The notes: generated by a model from the letters alone, not told the origin. A stretch of DNA of 64,000 nt from Hydrogenophaga sp. (GCA_011391595.1 JAABQG010000013.1:1-64000), one strand, 5' to 3'. Positions 37,988-46,880 are shown, numbered from the stretch's first letter. Translations and numbers: made by a program.

Positions 37988-38575
37988 TCAATAGTCGGTC
38001 TGCCAATCCGCTGTGATTCGACGCGCTTTCAAGTCAACATCGTCCACAAACGCAGCGACGAACGGAATCAAACGTTCGAGTGACTTGCTTACACCGGCTT
38101 CATCGGTCTCAGAATACTCCAGTAGCAGCACAGTCTGCGGGCCCGCAGAAAGCAGTTCCTTGACGACCCCAAGTGCCACGCCTTCGCGGTTAACGACACT
38201 CAGGCCAATCAAGTCAACCCAGTAGTACTCGTCTTTTCTGGCAGCGGGAAAGCTCGATCGTGCGACGAAGATCCGTGCGCCTCTCAGCGATTCGGCCGCG
38301 CCGCGATCGACGATCTCGTGCGCTGCTGCAACCACGGAATTCGAGTGCGCCTTGGATTCCTTGATCGAAAGCTGGACCGTGCCATTGAAGGTTTTCGCCC
38401 CCCGTTCGGAGGGCTGCAGATACCAACGCCTGGAAGTAAAAAGCGCCTCGGGCGAGGCGCTGTGCGGCAAGACTTTGAACCAGCCCTTCACACCCCAGGC
38501 ATCCGCGATGCGCCCGACTTCAACAGCATCTGCCGGAAGTTCTGCAGGCTCCAGGCCGGGCGGCATGGCGGACAA
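37988..38575 (-). CDS. rimM: 16S rRNA processing protein RimM
   Basis: 195 residues. Binds S19 and assists 30S head maturation. The N-terminal beta barrel starts VEVGRIADAWGVKGWFKVLP and the PRC-barrel follows with DEYYWVDLIGLSVVNREGV and VLLLEYSETDEAGVSKSLER to LIPFVAAFVDDVDLKARRI. Located between rpsP and trmD; five bases separate it from rpsP. Confidence 0.96.
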   Translation of the reverse strand: MSAMPPGLEPAELPADAVEVGRIADAWGVKGWFKVLPHSASPEALFTSRRWYLQPSERGAKTFNGTVQLSIKESKAHSNSVVAAAHEIVDRGAAESLRGARIFVARSSFPAARKDEYYWVDLIGLSVVNREGVALGVVKELLSAGPQTVLLLEYSETDEAGVSKSLERLIPFVAAFVDDVDLKARRITADWQTDY

Positions 38576-38580
38576 GCCGG

Positions 38581-38832
38581 TCAGACGGCTGTGGCGGCCG
38601 CCTGGTTGATCAACCGCTCCACGGTGGGGGACGCCTGCGCGCCAACGCCCTTCCAGTAGGTCAGTCGGTCCTGCGCGATGCGCAGACCCTCTTCGCCACC
38701 CTTGGCGATGGGGTTGTAGAAGCCGATGCGCTCGATGAAACGGCCATCACGGCGTTCGCGTTTGTCAGTTACGACGATATTGAAAAAAGGACGGCCTTTG
38801 GAGCCGCCGCGAGAGAGTCGAATCACAACCAT
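38581..38832 (-). CDS. rpsP: 30S ribosomal protein S16
   Basis: 83 residues: [20 protein letters not shown], then [21 protein letters not shown] and the [20 protein letters not shown] ending. Assembly protein of the 30S body. First gene of the rpsP-rimM-trmD-rplS operon, with a candidate -10 about 90 bp upstream. Confidence 0.98.
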   Translation of the reverse strand: MVVIRLSRGGSKGRPFFNIVVTDKRERRDGRFIERIGFYNPIAKGGEEGLRIAQDRLTYWKGVGAQASPTVERLINQAAATAV

Positions 38833-38918
38833 GATTTATCCTGTGGGTGGTTAATGTGTTTTCAGCGTTGAGACACGCGACATGGCCACCCGGCCAGCGA
38901 CACACTGAAAAGCTTTCT

Positions 38919-38924
38919 ATTATA
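38919..38924 (-). promoter_or_regulatory. Candidate -10 of the rpsP operon
   Basis: TATAAT on the minus strand (attata on plus), about 87 bp before rpsP. It sits just 15 bp before the divergent acetyltransferase start. A matching -35 is not obvious. Confidence 0.45.
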
Positions 38925-38938
38925 TCCGCTTACCCAAT

Positions 38939-39460
38939 ATGTTGATTATCCGCCCAAGTCGAGACGAAGATATCGTCGCCATCACGGCCGTTTACACCCA
39001 TCACGTTCTTCATGGAACCGGGACCTTCGAGATCGATCCTCCTTCGATCGTCGACATGACCGCGCGTCGCGCCGAAGTCCTGGCGAGAGGCCTGCCGTGG
39101 CTCGTTGCAGAAGACGACGGGCAATTGACTGGCTTTGCCTACTGCAACTGGTTCAAACCGCGGCCCGCCTACCGTTTTTCGGCCGAAGACTCAATTTACC
39201 TTGCACCACACACCAGTGGCCAGGGGCTTGGCCGCGCACTTCTGGCGGAGCTGTCAGTACAGGCTGAGCGCGCAGGCGTGCGCAAACTCATCGCCGTCAT
39301 CGGAGATTCGGCCAATACAGGTTCCATTGGTGTGCATCGCTCGGTCGGCTTTGAGCCTGCTGGCCTCCTCGCCTCATGTGGCTGGAAATTCGACAAATGG
39401 TTGGACGTCGTCCTGATGGAGAAATCACTGGGACAAGGCGATATGAGTTCGCCGCAATAA
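38939..39460 (+). CDS. GNAT N-acetyltransferase (phosphinothricin acetyltransferase-like)
   Basis: 173 residues. HGTGTFEIDPPSIVDM is typical of the Pat/Bar group, followed by FAYCNWFKPRPAYRFSAEDSIY and the acetyl-CoA loop SGQGLGRALLAEL. Relatives acetylate the amino group of phosphinothricin, methionine sulfoximine or similar amino-acid analogues. No ribosome-binding site is visible before the ATG, and the divergent rpsP promoter overlaps the start, so translation may be leaderless or the start may be later. Confidence 0.87.
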   Translation: MLIIRPSRDEDIVAITAVYTHHVLHGTGTFEIDPPSIVDMTARRAEVLARGLPWLVAEDDGQLTGFAYCNWFKPRPAYRFSAEDSIYLAPHTSGQGLGRALLAELSVQAERAGVRKLIAVIGDSANTGSIGVHRSVGFEPAGLLASCGWKFDKWLDVVLMEKSLGQGDMSSPQ

Positions 39461-39468
39461 TGGCGCCC

Positions 39469-39915
39469 ATGAAAAACAAGACTCTTGCAGCCTGGTTGTC
39501 CTTCATCGGTGGCCCATTGGGCCTGCACCGCTTTTATCTGTATGGACTGTGGGACTGGGTGGGCTGGCTGCTTCCAATTCCCACTGCGTTGGGACTCTAT
39601 GGCATCCAGCGCGTGCAGGAGTTCGGCCAAGACGACCCGTTGAGCTGGTTGCTCGTGCCACTGCTCGGCTTCACCATTGCCGGGTGCGCCTTGCAAGCCA
39701 TTGTGTATGGCCTGACGCCTACTGAAAAGTGGAATGCAAAATTCAATCCACTAGCGGGTCTGAACGCAGCGCCGGGCCAAACTCGCTGGTTGACCATTGG
39801 CGCCATCGCGCTCTCGCTGCTGATCGGCACGACCATCCTCATGGCCAGCATTGTCTTCAGCTTCCAGAGGTACTTTGAGCACCAGATTGAAGAGGCCCGG
39901 AAAATTTCACAGTAA
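39469..39915 (+). CDS. TM2-domain membrane protein
   Basis: 148 residues, about four hydrophobic segments. The N terminus KTLAAWLSFIGGPLGLHRFY is the TM2 domain motif (helix, GxxGxHRFY, helix). A second pair of helices follows (LLVPLLGFTIAGCALQAIVY and TIGAIALSLLIGTTILMASI), with FNPLAGLNAAPGQTRW between. Function unknown. ATG 39460 is an alternative start overlapping the acetyltransferase stop, which suggests cotranscription. Confidence 0.75.
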   Translation: MKNKTLAAWLSFIGGPLGLHRFYLYGLWDWVGWLLPIPTALGLYGIQRVQEFGQDDPLSWLLVPLLGFTIAGCALQAIVYGLTPTEKWNAKFNPLAGLNAAPGQTRWLTIGAIALSLLIGTTILMASIVFSFQRYFEHQIEEARKISQ

Positions 39916-40831
39916 TCCGGATCGGCACTTTTTCGCATAGACCGGTATCCACGCGGCTGGTTGCCAGAAGGCGATGACGTTAGCAGATCGCGTCAGAAAT
40001 TCTGCAAACTGACCCAATAGGCAATTGCCGCGATGAAAGCGCTCGCAGGAATGGTCAAGACCCATGCCCAGACGATGTTGCCGGCCACCCCCCAGCGCAC
40101 CGCACTGGCACGACGGACCGACCCCACTCCGACGATGGCGCCTGTAATGGTATGGGTCGTCGACACTGGAACGCCAAGCCCCGTCGCAAGAAACAGCGTC
40201 AGTGCGCCACCGGTTTCGGCACAGAATCCTCCCACGGGCTTGAGTTTGGTGATCTTCTGGCCCATGGTCTTGACGATGCGCCAACCGCCGAACATGGTCC
40301 CTGCGCCAATGGCTGCGTAGCAGCTGACAATGACCCAGGTCGGTGGCGCCTTGTCTGCTGCCGCCGAGTAACCCGTTGCAATCAAAAGCATCCAGATGAT
40401 GCCAATAGTTTTCTGCGCATCGTTCCCGCCATGACCCAGGCTGTAAGCCCCCGCGGAGACCAACTGAAGACGTCGAAACCACTTGTCGACGCGAGACGGT
40501 CGGCTGCGACGGAATATCCAAGCCACGATCACCATCATCGTCGAGCCGAGCAGAAAACCGAGCAGGGGCGACACAAAGATGAATGCGACAGTCTTCAAAA
40601 TTCCGGCGGAGAGGAGCGCGCCGGCGCCGGCTTTTGCGATCACCGCCCCCACAATGCCGCCAATCAGCGCATGCGACGAACTGCTCGGAATCCCGTAGTA
40701 CCAGGTCAGGACATTCCAGGCAATGGCGCCCAGCAGCGCTCCGAAAACAACATGGGTATCCACCACGCCGGGTTGGACGATACCCTTGCCCACCGTGGCC
40801 GCGACGCTAAGATGAAAAACAAAGATCGCAA

Positions 40832-40858
40832 TGAATCGCCCCGGGAATTGAGGAGGCT
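40832..40858 (+). repeat. IS left inverted repeat
   Basis: Begins TGAATCGCCCCGGGAATTG and ends GGAGGCT. Pairs with the right repeat at 42123-42149. Confidence 0.9.
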
Positions 40859-40881
40859 CATTTCTCTGAGAGGATTGAGCA

Positions 40882-41205
40882 ATGACAAAGGCAAACAAGT
40901 TTTCACCCGAGGTACGCGCACGCGCTGTTCGCATGGTTCAGGAGCACCGAGGGGAGTACCCATCGTTGTGGGCGGCCATCGAATCCATCGCGCCCAAGAT
41001 TGGCTGCGTGCCGCAGACCCTCAACGTATGGGTCAAGCGTCACCAGATCGACACGGGTGCCCGGGAGGGCATCACCACATCCGAGCTGCAGCGCCTGAAG
41101 GAACTCGAACGCGAGAACAAGGAGCTGCGCAAGGCCAATGAGATCCTCAAGTTGGCCAGTGCTTTTTTTGCCCAGGCGGAGCTCGACCGCCGTCTGAAGT
41201 CCTGA
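40882..41205 (+). CDS. IS3-family transposase OrfA
   Basis: 107 residues. N-terminal helix-turn-helix ([40 protein letters not shown]) binds the element ends. A leucine-zipper-like coiled coil follows ([20 protein letters not shown]). The frame ends 41205, but at the T7 tract (about 41163-41169) a -1 slip would fuse it to OrfB to make the OrfAB transposase. Confidence 0.93.
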   Translation: MTKANKFSPEVRARAVRMVQEHRGEYPSLWAAIESIAPKIGCVPQTLNVWVKRHQIDTGAREGITTSELQRLKELERENKELRKANEILKLASAFFAQAELDRRLKS

Positions 41206-41258
41206 ACAACTTCGTCGATCAGCATCGACAGGCCCATGGGGTCGAGTCGATCTGCAAA

Positions 41259-42110
41259 GTGCTGCAGATCGCCCCGTCAGGCTACTGGCGCCACGCTGCC
41301 CATCAACGCAATCCCCAGCTGCGCTGCGCCCGTGCCCAACGTGACGAGACGCTGATTGCTGACATCGAGCGCATCTGGCAAGACAACAAGCGTGTCTACG
41401 GTGCAGACAAGGTCTGGAAGCAGATGAACCGGGAAGGGGTTGGCATTGCCCGTTGCACGGTGGAGCGTCTGATGAAACGCCTGGGGCTGCAGGGCGCGCG
41501 CCGCGGCAAGGTGGTGCGCACCACGATCCGCGACCTGAAGGCACCCTGTCCGCTGGACCGGGTCAATCGCCAGTTCAAGGCGGATCGGCCCAACCAGCTC
41601 TGGGTATCGGATTTCACCTATGTCTCGACCTGGCAAGGCTGGCTGTACGTGGCCTTTGTGATCGACGTGTATGCCCGGCGCATCGTGGGCTGGCGGGTGA
41701 GCAACTCCATGCACACGGACTTCGTTCTGGATGCCCTGGAGCAGGCGCTTTATGCCCGGCAACCCGAGCGCAATGGCGCACTGACCCACCATTCAGATCG
41801 CGGCTCGCAGTACGTGTCCATTCGCTACAGCGAGCGGCTGGCCGAAGCGGGCATCGAACCTTCAGTGGGCAGCAAGGGCGACAGTTATGACAATGCCTTG
41901 GCGGAGACGATCAACGGCCTGTACAAAGCGGAGGTGATTCACCGCCGGTCCTGGCCAACCCGTGAATCAGTGGAACTGGCAACCCTGGAATGGGTGTCCT
42001 GGTTTAACCATCACAGGCTGCTCGGACCCATCGGATATGTCCCGCCGGCAGAAGCTGAGGCAAACTACTACAGGCAACTCGCCGGTCAAGCCACCATGGT
42101 GGTGGCCTGA
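41259..42110 (+). CDS. IS3-family transposase OrfB (DDE catalytic part)
   Basis: Integrase-core domain with all three acidic residues: Asp in WVSDFTYVSTW, Asp in HHSDRGSQYVS and Glu in SYDNALAETINGLYKAE. It begins with the HTH_21-type region DIERIWQDNKRVYGADKVWK. The listed GTG start at 41259 is only the first start in this frame; functional protein is expected as an OrfA-OrfB fusion by -1 frameshifting, the open frame reaching back into OrfA. Confidence 0.93.
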   Translation: MLQIAPSGYWRHAAHQRNPQLRCARAQRDETLIADIERIWQDNKRVYGADKVWKQMNREGVGIARCTVERLMKRLGLQGARRGKVVRTTIRDLKAPCPLDRVNRQFKADRPNQLWVSDFTYVSTWQGWLYVAFVIDVYARRIVGWRVSNSMHTDFVLDALEQALYARQPERNGALTHHSDRGSQYVSIRYSERLAEAGIEPSVGSKGDSYDNALAETINGLYKAEVIHRRSWPTRESVELATLEWVSWFNHHRLLGPIGYVPPAEAEANYYRQLAGQATMVVA

Positions 42111-42122
42111 CCAATACCAAAC

Positions 42123-42149
42123 AGCCTCCATGAAACCCGGGGCGATTCA
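42123..42149 (-). repeat. IS right inverted repeat
   Basis: Reads TGAATCGCCCCGGGTTTCAT followed by GGAGGCT on the minus strand; it differs from the left repeat at five central positions. Confidence 0.9.
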
Positions 42150-42344
42150 CAACCACGATGAAGAACGCGGCAAACAAAACGACCTGCCCGGGCTTCAGGA
42201 CGCCGGTGGACACCACCCTCGCAATTGAGTTCGCCGCATCATGAAACCCATTCATGAAATCGAACAAAATGGCCAGCACTACCAGCAATACCACCACCCA
42301 GAGCGCCGTTTGAACGGTTTCCATCGTGCGAGCCCCGTCTCAGG

Positions 42345-43007
42345 TCAGGAGTTTTCGAGGATGATGCCCTCGATCACGTCAGCGACGTCCTCGCACTTGT
42401 CAGTAATCGTCTCAAGCAGTTCGTAAATCGCCTTGAGCTTGATGACCTCGCGGACATCAGGCTCCTCGCGAAAAAGTTTGCTCATGGCGCTGCGCATCAC
42501 ACGATCGGCGTCACTTTCCAGCCGGTCGATCTCTTCACAGGTCTTGAGTGCCGCCTTGGCGGTGCTCGGGTCAGCTATCTTGTCAAGCAGCATGACCGCA
42601 TCGCGCAAACGCTCACAACACTTGTTGCTGAGATCTGTGAGGCGGGTAATCTCCTCGGTCATGTGACGAACATCATAGAGAGCCATGGTCTCTGCTGAGT
42701 CCTGGATCAGGTCCGCCACATCGTCCATGGTGTTGATCAAGGTGTGGATCTGCTCCCGATCAATCGGCGTGATGAAGGTTCTGTGGATGGCCTTGTTGAC
42801 ATCGTGCGTCACGCGGTCGGCAGCGCGCTCGGCGTTGTCAACATCCTGGTTGTACTTTTCGCGGAGATGCGGATCGTTGTAGTTGGCCACCAGCATTGAA
42901 AACGCCCGCGCCGCCTCGACAATTCGCTCCGCATGTTGGTTGAACATTTCGAAATAATTGCCTTCGCGTGGCAACACGCTTGGCAAAAAACATGGCGGGC
43001 TCCTCAA
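42345..43007 (-). CDS. Pit accessory protein, DUF47/PhoU-like (start region frameshifted)
   Basis: All-helical DUF47 (TIGR00153) protein normally encoded with pit. Conserved sequence begins VLPREGNYFEMFNQHAERIV and continues with INTMDDVADLIQDSAETMAL and TCEEIDRLESDADRVMRSAM. The only ATG with a good ribosome-binding site (GAGGAG, ATG at 42991-42993) is in another frame: after it come six T, then MFFAKRVATRRQ. With five T the same ATG would read MFLPSVLPREGNYF, as expected for the family. In the sequence as given the product would have to start at TTG 43007, which has no ribosome-binding site, or at Met 42947. This is a frameshift, sequencing error or slippage site. Confidence 0.8.
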   Translation of the reverse strand: MRSPPCFLPSVLPREGNYFEMFNQHAERIVEAARAFSMLVANYNDPHLREKYNQDVDNAERAADRVTHDVNKAIHRTFITPIDREQIHTLINTMDDVADLIQDSAETMALYDVRHMTEEITRLTDLSNKCCERLRDAVMLLDKIADPSTAKAALKTCEEIDRLESDADRVMRSAMSKLFREEPDVREVIKLKAIYELLETITDKCEDVADVIEGIILENS

Positions 43008-43103
43008 AGGGGTGTAAAGTCAAAAATATGACCGTTTTGTGACAGCGGCGAGTGTAACCGCCCCCTCCTGCCCCCTATGGGAATCGCTGGTTGCGATCAC
43101 CCA

Positions 43104-43580
43104 CTATGGACAAGAATAAACTGAGACATCCTGCCCTGCGGTTGCTCTCAATTGCCCGGGATCCACGCGATCTGGTGCGATTTCGGCCAGGGGTTGCAGC
43201 ACGAACGCACGCCCTGCCATTCGAGGATGCGGCAAAGTCAGGTGTGGGCTGTCGATCCGGGCACTACCGTAAAGGAGAAGGTCCAGATCAAGCGTTCGCG
43301 GTGCATTGGGGTATGGGCGCTCACGGCCCGCAACCCGCTCGAGTTGCTGCAGCGTCGCCAAGAGATCGATCGCGCCAAGTCGGGTCGTGATCTGCACCAC
43401 CGCATTGATGAACTCGGGACCCGACGCCATGTGGGGTGCAGATCGGTAAAGGCGGGACCTTGCCGTGACGCGGGTGCCAGCCAGATGTTCAAGGGATTCC
43501 ATGGCCTCGCGCACGGAACGAGCAGCGTCGCCGAGGTTGGCGCCAATGCCGATATAGGCCGTAACAAAGTCTTCTCTCAA
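43104..43580 (-). CDS. folK: 2-amino-4-hydroxy-6-hydroxymethyldihydropteridine diphosphokinase
   Basis: 158 residues. Folate-pathway pyrophosphokinase. Motifs: TAYIGIGANLGDAARSVREA (ATP/pterin site), FINAVVQITT and RTLDLDLLLYG with the metal-binding Asp pair, then LPHPRMAGRAFVLQPLAEIA. It ends the pcnB-folK pair on the minus strand, 9 bp after pcnB, and is likely cotranscribed with it. Confidence 0.95.
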   Translation of the reverse strand: MREDFVTAYIGIGANLGDAARSVREAMESLEHLAGTRVTARSRLYRSAPHMASGPEFINAVVQITTRLGAIDLLATLQQLERVAGRERPYPNAPRTLDLDLLLYGSARIDSPHLTLPHPRMAGRAFVLQPLAEIAPDRVDPGQLRATAGQDVSVYSCP

Positions 43581-43589
43581 TGCCTTTGC

Positions 43590-45185
43590 CTACATGCCTG
43601 TTGCGGATGAACCGTTGCCCCCATCTGAGCCACCCGTCGGCTTGCGCCGCCGTCGGCGGCGTTTCCTGGGCGCGTCAGCGGTAGGGTCCCCAACAGTAGC
43701 ATCAACGCCTTCCGCATTACTGGAAGTCTTACCCCCCGGCAATGCACGGCCGGGCTCAGACCCTTTTGGGTCACCTTCAGGAGATTCACGGTGCACGCGC
43801 GCTGCACGCGCCGGCTTCTGCTGCTCAAGCTTGACTTGATAAACCAGATCTTCACGCGTGGCGTCGTCGGCCATGCTGAACTCCTGCCACCAGTCTGCCA
43901 ACACCACGTCCACCTCGCCAATATCAGCCCGTAACCTCATGAAATCAAAGGCTGCACGAAAGCGGGGTTGATCGACGAGACCGAAGGCCATGCTGCCCAC
44001 TCTCTTTTCAAAGCGCGGCTGCATCATCCAGATTTCGCGCATGTCCCCTGCCAGTTTGCCGCGTCCCGACACATCACCGATGCGCGAATTGAACACCTCG
44101 TCAATAGCCTCCTGCAGCGCCGGGTGCGAATGTTCTCGCCGCGCGAGACGTCGAGCCCAACCATCGCGTACATCGGCCCAAAGCACGCATGCAAGCAGGA
44201 AACTCGGCGCAACGGGCTTTTCCTCGGAAACACGGCGGTCAGTGTCCTGCAGCGCGGCGTTGACGAATGGCGTGTCGGCCCGTTCAACTACAACATCCAG
44301 TAGCGGATAAATGCCACGTGCCATCCCGAGCTTTCTGAGTTGCTCGATACTGGCCAGCGAGTGCCCTGTCTGAAGCAACTTGAGCATCTCGTCAAAAAGG
44401 CGGCTCTGCGGCACGTCAGCCAGCAGGGCCTGGGATTCAGCAAGGGGTTTGGCGGTTTTGGCATCGAGAGTGAACCCGAGTGGGCTCAACTTGGCTGCAA
44501 ACCGCACGGCACGAATGATCCGTACCGGATCCTCGCGGTACCGCGTCGCCGCGTCGCCGATCATGCGAAGGATTCGCTTTTTCGCATCCTGCAGCCCCTT
44601 GTGATAGTCAACGACGATCTGCGTTTCGGGGTCGTAGTACATCGCGTTGATGGTGAAGTCACGACGCACTGCGTCCTCGTCCTGCGGGCCCCAGACGTTG
44701 TCCCTGAGCACTCGTCCGGTGGAATCCACAGCGTGCTTCATGCCGGCCAGTTCACTACGACTGGTTTTTTCATTGCCCGCCACCTGTTCGGCCGCAGCAT
44801 TGTCCATGTAGGCACGGAAAGTCGACACTTCGATGACTTCGTGCTCGCGCCCACGCCCATAGACCACGTGCACGATGCGAAAACGCCGTCCGATGATGAA
44901 GGCACGACGAAAGAGCCCCTTGACCTGTTCGGGCGTTGCGTTGGTGGCAACGTCGAAGTCCTTGGGGCGCAGCCCGACCAGCAGATCGCGCACGGCGCCG
45001 CCGACGACGTAGGCCTCGTACCCGGCCTGCTTGAGGGTTCGCACCACATTGAGAGCACGGTCGTCCACCAGCGCAGGGTCAATCCCGTGGACGGCAACAC
45101 CCACTTCCTCGCGCTTGCCAAACCTGGGCTTGCTGCTGCGGGATGAAGTTTTACCCAGCAGTTTGTCAATGAATTTCTTGATCAT
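43590..45185 (-). CDS. pcnB: Poly(A) polymerase I
   Basis: 531 residues. Class II nucleotidyltransferase that adds 3' poly(A) tails to bacterial RNA. The catalytic region is AYVVGGAVRDLLVGLRPKDF with the DFDVATNATPEQVK that follows; the head/neck continues with RDFTINAMYYDPET and REDPVRIIRAVRFAAKLS. The C terminus is a basic, low-complexity tail (RKRRRRRRKP then Gly/Ser), consistent with RNA binding. Start at 45185 is the Met of MIKKFIDKLLG; a further 29 codons are open upstream. Confidence 0.93.
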   Translation of the reverse strand: MIKKFIDKLLGKTSSRSSKPRFGKREEVGVAVHGIDPALVDDRALNVVRTLKQAGYEAYVVGGAVRDLLVGLRPKDFDVATNATPEQVKGLFRRAFIIGRRFRIVHVVYGRGREHEVIEVSTFRAYMDNAAAEQVAGNEKTSRSELAGMKHAVDSTGRVLRDNVWGPQDEDAVRRDFTINAMYYDPETQIVVDYHKGLQDAKKRILRMIGDAATRYREDPVRIIRAVRFAAKLSPLGFTLDAKTAKPLAESQALLADVPQSRLFDEMLKLLQTGHSLASIEQLRKLGMARGIYPLLDVVVERADTPFVNAALQDTDRRVSEEKPVAPSFLLACVLWADVRDGWARRLARREHSHPALQEAIDEVFNSRIGDVSGRGKLAGDMREIWMMQPRFEKRVGSMAFGLVDQPRFRAAFDFMRLRADIGEVDVVLADWWQEFSMADDATREDLVYQVKLEQQKPARAARVHRESPEGDPKGSEPGRALPGGKTSSNAEGVDATVGDPTADAPRKRRRRRRKPTGGSDGGNGSSATGM

Positions 45186-45235
45186 TCGTGAAGATTGCTT
45201 GAGGGACAGAGGTTGCGCTGCAACTTGAACTGTCC

Positions 45236-45925
45236 TCAGGTAGTGGAAGGAAACAGGTCCAGTATGCGCCAATCACGCTGGCTGGCCAGGGCGCGAAGTC
45301 GCGGATCGGGGTTGGTGGCGACGGGGTGATTTGCTTTTTCGAGCAGCGGGAGATCGTTCGCGGAATCTGAGTAGAAAGTGATCTCGACGCTGTCCCAGTC
45401 CAGATTTCGCTCGTGCAGCCATTCGGATACCCGCGTGACCTTGCCCTCTCGAAACGATGGTACACCCCGGATCTCTCCGTTTATCCAGCCGTCGGGGCCG
45501 CGTGCGAGGCCGACGGCGATCAATTCAGTTACCCCAAAAGCCTGAGCGATTGGTTGGGTCACGAATTCGTTGGTGGCCGTGACGATGACAGCCGTGTCGC
45601 CAGCCGCCTGATGCCGGCGCACAAGTGCCATTGCGTCGGGTTTCAGATTGGGCTGAATCACTTCGCGCATGAAACGGGCATGCGCTGCCGCAGCGCGGGC
45701 AGCCCCCTGCTCCCTGACTGCTGCAGTCGCGAACCGCACATATTCGTGAATATCAAGCGTTCCAGCCTGGTAATGGGAGAAAAACTCGTCGTTCTTTTTG
45801 CGGAACGCGTGGGGATCGGTCCAGCCAATGTCTGCGGTGAAGACGCCCCACGCATAGTCGGAATCGATAGGCAGTAGCGTGTGGTCCAGATCGAACAACG
45901 CCAGTCTGAATTTTCCTGCCGTCAT
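45236..45925 (-). CDS. HAD-family (IB) phosphatase, SerB-like
   Basis: 229 residues. FDLDHTLLPIDSDYAW carries the DxDxT nucleophile motif, VTATNEF the second Thr, and YSDSANDLPLLEKANHPVA the final Asp motif; Lys is in FREGKVTRVSE. The helical cap follows motif I (about residues 20-80), as in phosphoserine and histidinol phosphatases of subclass IB. The substrate cannot be fixed from sequence. Overlaps hda by four bases. Confidence 0.87.
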   Translation of the reverse strand: MTAGKFRLALFDLDHTLLPIDSDYAWGVFTADIGWTDPHAFRKKNDEFFSHYQAGTLDIHEYVRFATAAVREQGAARAAAAHARFMREVIQPNLKPDAMALVRRHQAAGDTAVIVTATNEFVTQPIAQAFGVTELIAVGLARGPDGWINGEIRGVPSFREGKVTRVSEWLHERNLDWDSVEITFYSDSANDLPLLEKANHPVATNPDPRLRALASQRDWRILDLFPSTT

Positions 45926-46608
45926 TGGTCCTCCAGCATGGCTTTTATCAAAGGAATAGTGATGGCCCGCTGAGTTTGAAGTGCATAGCCATCGAGATGA
46001 TCGAGCAACTGAACCAGGCTTCCCAGGTCACGTGAAAATCTGGTCAGGATGAAGTCCACCACCTCATCGCGCAGGAAGATTCCCCGCGCGTCAGCATGCT
46101 GCCGCAGTACCCCACGCCGTTCGGGCTCGCTCAAGACCTGCAAACCGAAAAGATGCCCCCAACCCAGACGAGTGCGGAGGTCCTCGCGCAGTTCAAGTTC
46201 TGCGGGGGCTCGATCGCCCGCAGCAAGTACCCAGCGCGGTTGACCTGATCTGGACGCCAAGGCGTTGACAAACCAGTTGAACGCGGCTTGCTGCTGAACC
46301 GCTGTGTACAGATGCACATCATCCATCAGAACAGCGGCCCAGGCGTCATTGAAATCGGGGGGCGCCTGCACCGAGGCATCCATCCAGCCAGCGGTCGCGC
46401 CCTGCTCGCGCAGCGCCTCGCGCACGCTCTTGAGAAGATGCGTCTTGCCGCTGCCGCCACTGCCCCAAAGGTAAGTGGGAACTGGCGATCGCGTGGGGCT
46501 TGCGGCGCTCATCTGGAGATGACGCAATGCGGGCTCGTTCGGACCGGCAAAGAAACTTGTCAGAGTCGGCCCGGTAGCCAGTCCAAGATCCAAGGCTATC
46601 TGTTTCAT
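45922..46608 (-). CDS. hda: DnaA regulatory inactivator Hda
   Basis: 228-residue AAA+ protein that, with the sliding clamp, stimulates ATP hydrolysis by DnaA after initiation. The N terminus MKQIALDLGL contains a clamp-binding-like QxxLxL motif, Walker A is LWGSGGSGKTHLLKSV, Walker B is AVLMDDVHLY, and sensor regions follow (RTRLGWGHLFGLQVL). Length matches Hda. First gene of hda-HAD-pcnB-folK, all on the minus strand. Confidence 0.92.
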   Translation of the reverse strand: MKQIALDLGLATGPTLTSFFAGPNEPALRHLQMSAASPTRSPVPTYLWGSGGSGKTHLLKSVREALREQGATAGWMDASVQAPPDFNDAWAAVLMDDVHLYTAVQQQAAFNWFVNALASRSGQPRWVLAAGDRAPAELELREDLRTRLGWGHLFGLQVLSEPERRGVLRQHADARGIFLRDEVVDFILTRFSRDLGSLVQLLDHLDGYALQTQRAITIPLIKAMLEDQ

Positions 46609-46880
46609 TTGAAGTGGCAGTCCCCATCAATTCCCTGCCAGGACGTGCCTCTACCCGGAACAGACACCCGTGAAATATCCCCGACCCGAGATCGATTGGC
46701 CAGTTTGGCCATTGCCGGTGCGACATGGGAAGTAACATCGCGATTGGTGGAGGAAGCAGGCAGCATTCAAGAAGGAAGAAAGGGAAAGAGGGGTGAACCC
46801 TTAAAATCAGGCACAAATTTTAGTCCGCTTGCCCGAATGGGCCTTGCTTCCCCACAATTTCGCCCGAACTGGTCTGCCCG

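Larger units (their letters stand above)
40832..42149 (+). mobile_element. IS3-family insertion sequence, 1318 bp, inserted in pit
   Basis: Complete element bounded by 27 bp imperfect inverted repeats (22 of 27 matching) starting TGAATCGCCCCGGG, with two overlapping transposase frames and a T7 slippery site between them. It is flanked by a 3 bp direct repeat CAA (40829-40831 and 42150-42152), the size expected for this family. The intact target duplication and frames suggest a recent, possibly still active, insertion. Confidence 0.95.
39993..42324 (-). pseudogene. pit: Low-affinity phosphate transporter Pit, split by IS3-family element
   Basis: Inorganic phosphate/cation symporter broken into a 5' part (42150-42324: METVQTALWVVVLLVVLAIL, FDFMNGFHDAANSIARVVST) and a 3' part (39993-40831: VAATVGKGIVQPGVVDTHVV, GIPSSSSHALIGG, SLGHGGNDAQKTIGI). 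Removing 40832-42149 and one copy of the CAA target duplication joins IVV to AIFVFHLS in frame and gives 336 residues, the usual Pit length. Both Pit repeat signatures (GFHDAANS and GHGGNDAQ) survive. The gene is therefore probably a recent insertion mutant. Its DUF47 partner lies just upstream. Confidence 0.93.
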
